From contig NC_086366.1 of assembly GCF_036324505.1 (NCBI RefSeq), positions 7,813,427-7,877,426 of the forward strand: 64,000 nt of DNA, in the 5' to 3' direction. Made by a program: the position numbers and the translations under genes. Of this stretch, positions 63,031 through 64,000 are shown in pieces (position 1 is the first letter of the stretch; each line of letters opens with the position of its first letter). The notes below the pieces were generated by a model. The model made no database searches and had not been told where the DNA came from. It saw only the letters and a list, made by a program, of their open reading frames with translations. The stretch comes from Eleginops maclovinus. Its lineage: Eukaryota > Chordata > Actinopteri > Perciformes > Eleginopidae.

Positions 63031-63300
63031 GTGAATGTTATTTGTCTGTCTTCAAATCAAATCCCTCTTCAGATCACTGCAGGTCTTTCTCACCTCCCAT
63101 ATATTATTTATAAGAACACCTGTCAAAGTAATAGCGAGGACAGACACATCATAAAATGTGCTGATGATTCGGTTGTTCGTCAGCCTACACGCACACTGTT
63201 GAATAAGATCACCGGCCTGTGGAGGAGTCTTTCATCCTGCTAAATGTAGCACGAAATGAGGACATTAGTATTGATTTTGGAAAGTTGTCCACTGCTTTAA
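63031..63300 (+). mobile_element. Degenerate LINE reverse transcriptase fragment (CR1/L2/Rex1-like)
   Basis: One forward frame reads LPYIIYKNTCQSNSEDRHIIKCADDSVV. The ADD residues correspond to the reverse transcriptase catalytic (F/Y)ADD box, and the preceding Y-N-C-S-D-R-H pattern is typical of fish CR1/L2-like elements. The frame ends at 63,241. The continuation LLNVARNEDISIDFGK, typical of the region after the catalytic box, is in another frame from about 63,238. So there is a frameshift between them and many residues are missing. No tail is assigned with confidence. A GGGGTGAACAGATTGATTTGATTTGA end at 63,914 may belong to another copy. Confidence 0.6.
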
Positions 63301-64000
63301 ATGACTGTTAGTTAGGGATAGGAAATAGGTCTGGTGGTACTCAAAAAAGGAAATTGTGTTTAAATGCAATGAGGTTCCTAAGAAGTGAAGCTGCGTCTTT
63401 TCATCCTGAGGATGATAAACTCTTTGAAGGTTTTTCTCTTCTTTGAGGATGTTTTATAGAAGAATCTTTGACTCATCTTGATATACTGTTGCCTGACATG
63501 GAAATCTTTACACAGGCAGGAAGAACATGCTTAATGTGACAGGAGACAGTTATAAGGGTGAGTCAGACCCTGATCAGGGATATTTACTAGAAGCAGGCCC
63601 ATAAATTGTCCTCTGCATATAATCTAAGATCTTGCCTTTAGGTCACTTCTTGAAAAGGAAAAAAAACTGAATGTTGTCTTTGTTCACTATCGATAGTCTA
63701 AACATGGAAAACCGAATGCACATTATAAATTACATCTTCTTTGTTTTTGAACATGTGTTTTTTTAGATTCTTAAATTTGATATGATATTAGTTTTTTCCC
63801 CTCTCCTGTTGTTTTTAATCATTTGTTATGGTCTCACAGTTTCTAGTGACTGTCCCAGTGGTCTGATTTGTTTTGGTGTTTAAACCCCGCACACATTTGA
63901 TATTTCCCTTTGGGGTGAACAGATTGATTTGATTTGACAGTTACACAAGAACCTCAACAGTCGCGGTCCCCAAAGAGAAAATCTCATCAAACACAGTCGG
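63301..64000 (+). other. Intronic DNA to window end
   Basis: AT-rich. A LINE-tail-like TTTCCCTTTGGGGTGAACAGATTGATTTGATTTGA lies at about 63,904-63,937. No exon seen. Confidence 0.4.

Overview
The window looks like vertebrate, most probably ray-finned fish, nuclear DNA. It is AT-rich, has almost no long coding frames, carries at least eight (CA/GT)n tracts longer than 60 bp, and is littered with short copies of repeats typical of teleost genomes: an L2-like LINE, GGGATTAATAAA/TATCTTATC-type LINE tails, a Tol2/hAT-like MITE, and SINE-like units. There is no operon, CRISPR array, rRNA or tRNA gene that I can support.

Layout. 1-13,960 is error-dense sequence with inflated homopolymers on both strands and a few clean islands (about 4,210-4,780, 7,020-7,480, 8,230-8,560). 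It looks like unpolished long-read gap fill, so reading frames there cannot be trusted. Within it, 6.0-8.8 kb holds a degenerate tandem repeat. Clean sequence resumes near 13,960 with a good splice acceptor and a short terminal coding exon (14,026-14,109, + strand), followed by a 3' UTR with AATAAA at 15,011. This is the end of an unrecognised gene whose body would lie in the noisy block. An exon-like segment sits at 16,223-16,303.

From about 26.9 kb the window is dominated by the 5' end of one + strand gene. The short exon at 27,251-27,294 encodes MLRRRRSVSFGGFG(W), which matches the N-terminus I know for RAP1GAP2 (Rap1 GTPase-activating protein 2), including the Ser7/Ser9 positions. It ends at a phase-2 GTACGT donor. 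No exon 2 (expected to begin with the last base of the Trp codon and then an I-D-K-like motif) was recognised, so 27.3-64 kb is best read as a very large first intron.

Inside that intron two further ATG-plus-donor segments on the + strand, at 33,532-33,548 and 58,751-58,878, also end in phase 2. They could therefore splice to the same exon 2 as alternative first exons. The 58.7 kb one is the more convincing: a 42-codon frame with a hydrophobic stretch followed by a Lys/Glu/Arg-rich stretch, behind a GA-rich leader. This possible multi-promoter arrangement is the most interesting thing I found, and it is inference.

The rest is intronic or intergenic DNA with transposable element remnants. Notable among them are a LINE with three in-frame stops (22.8-23.6 kb), a MITE split by two other insertions (37.0-38.0 kb), a repeat carrying a perfect oestrogen-response-element palindrome (47,918-47,930), oppositely oriented SINE-like copies (45.8 and 56.7 kb), and a reverse transcriptase fragment (63.0-63.3 kb).
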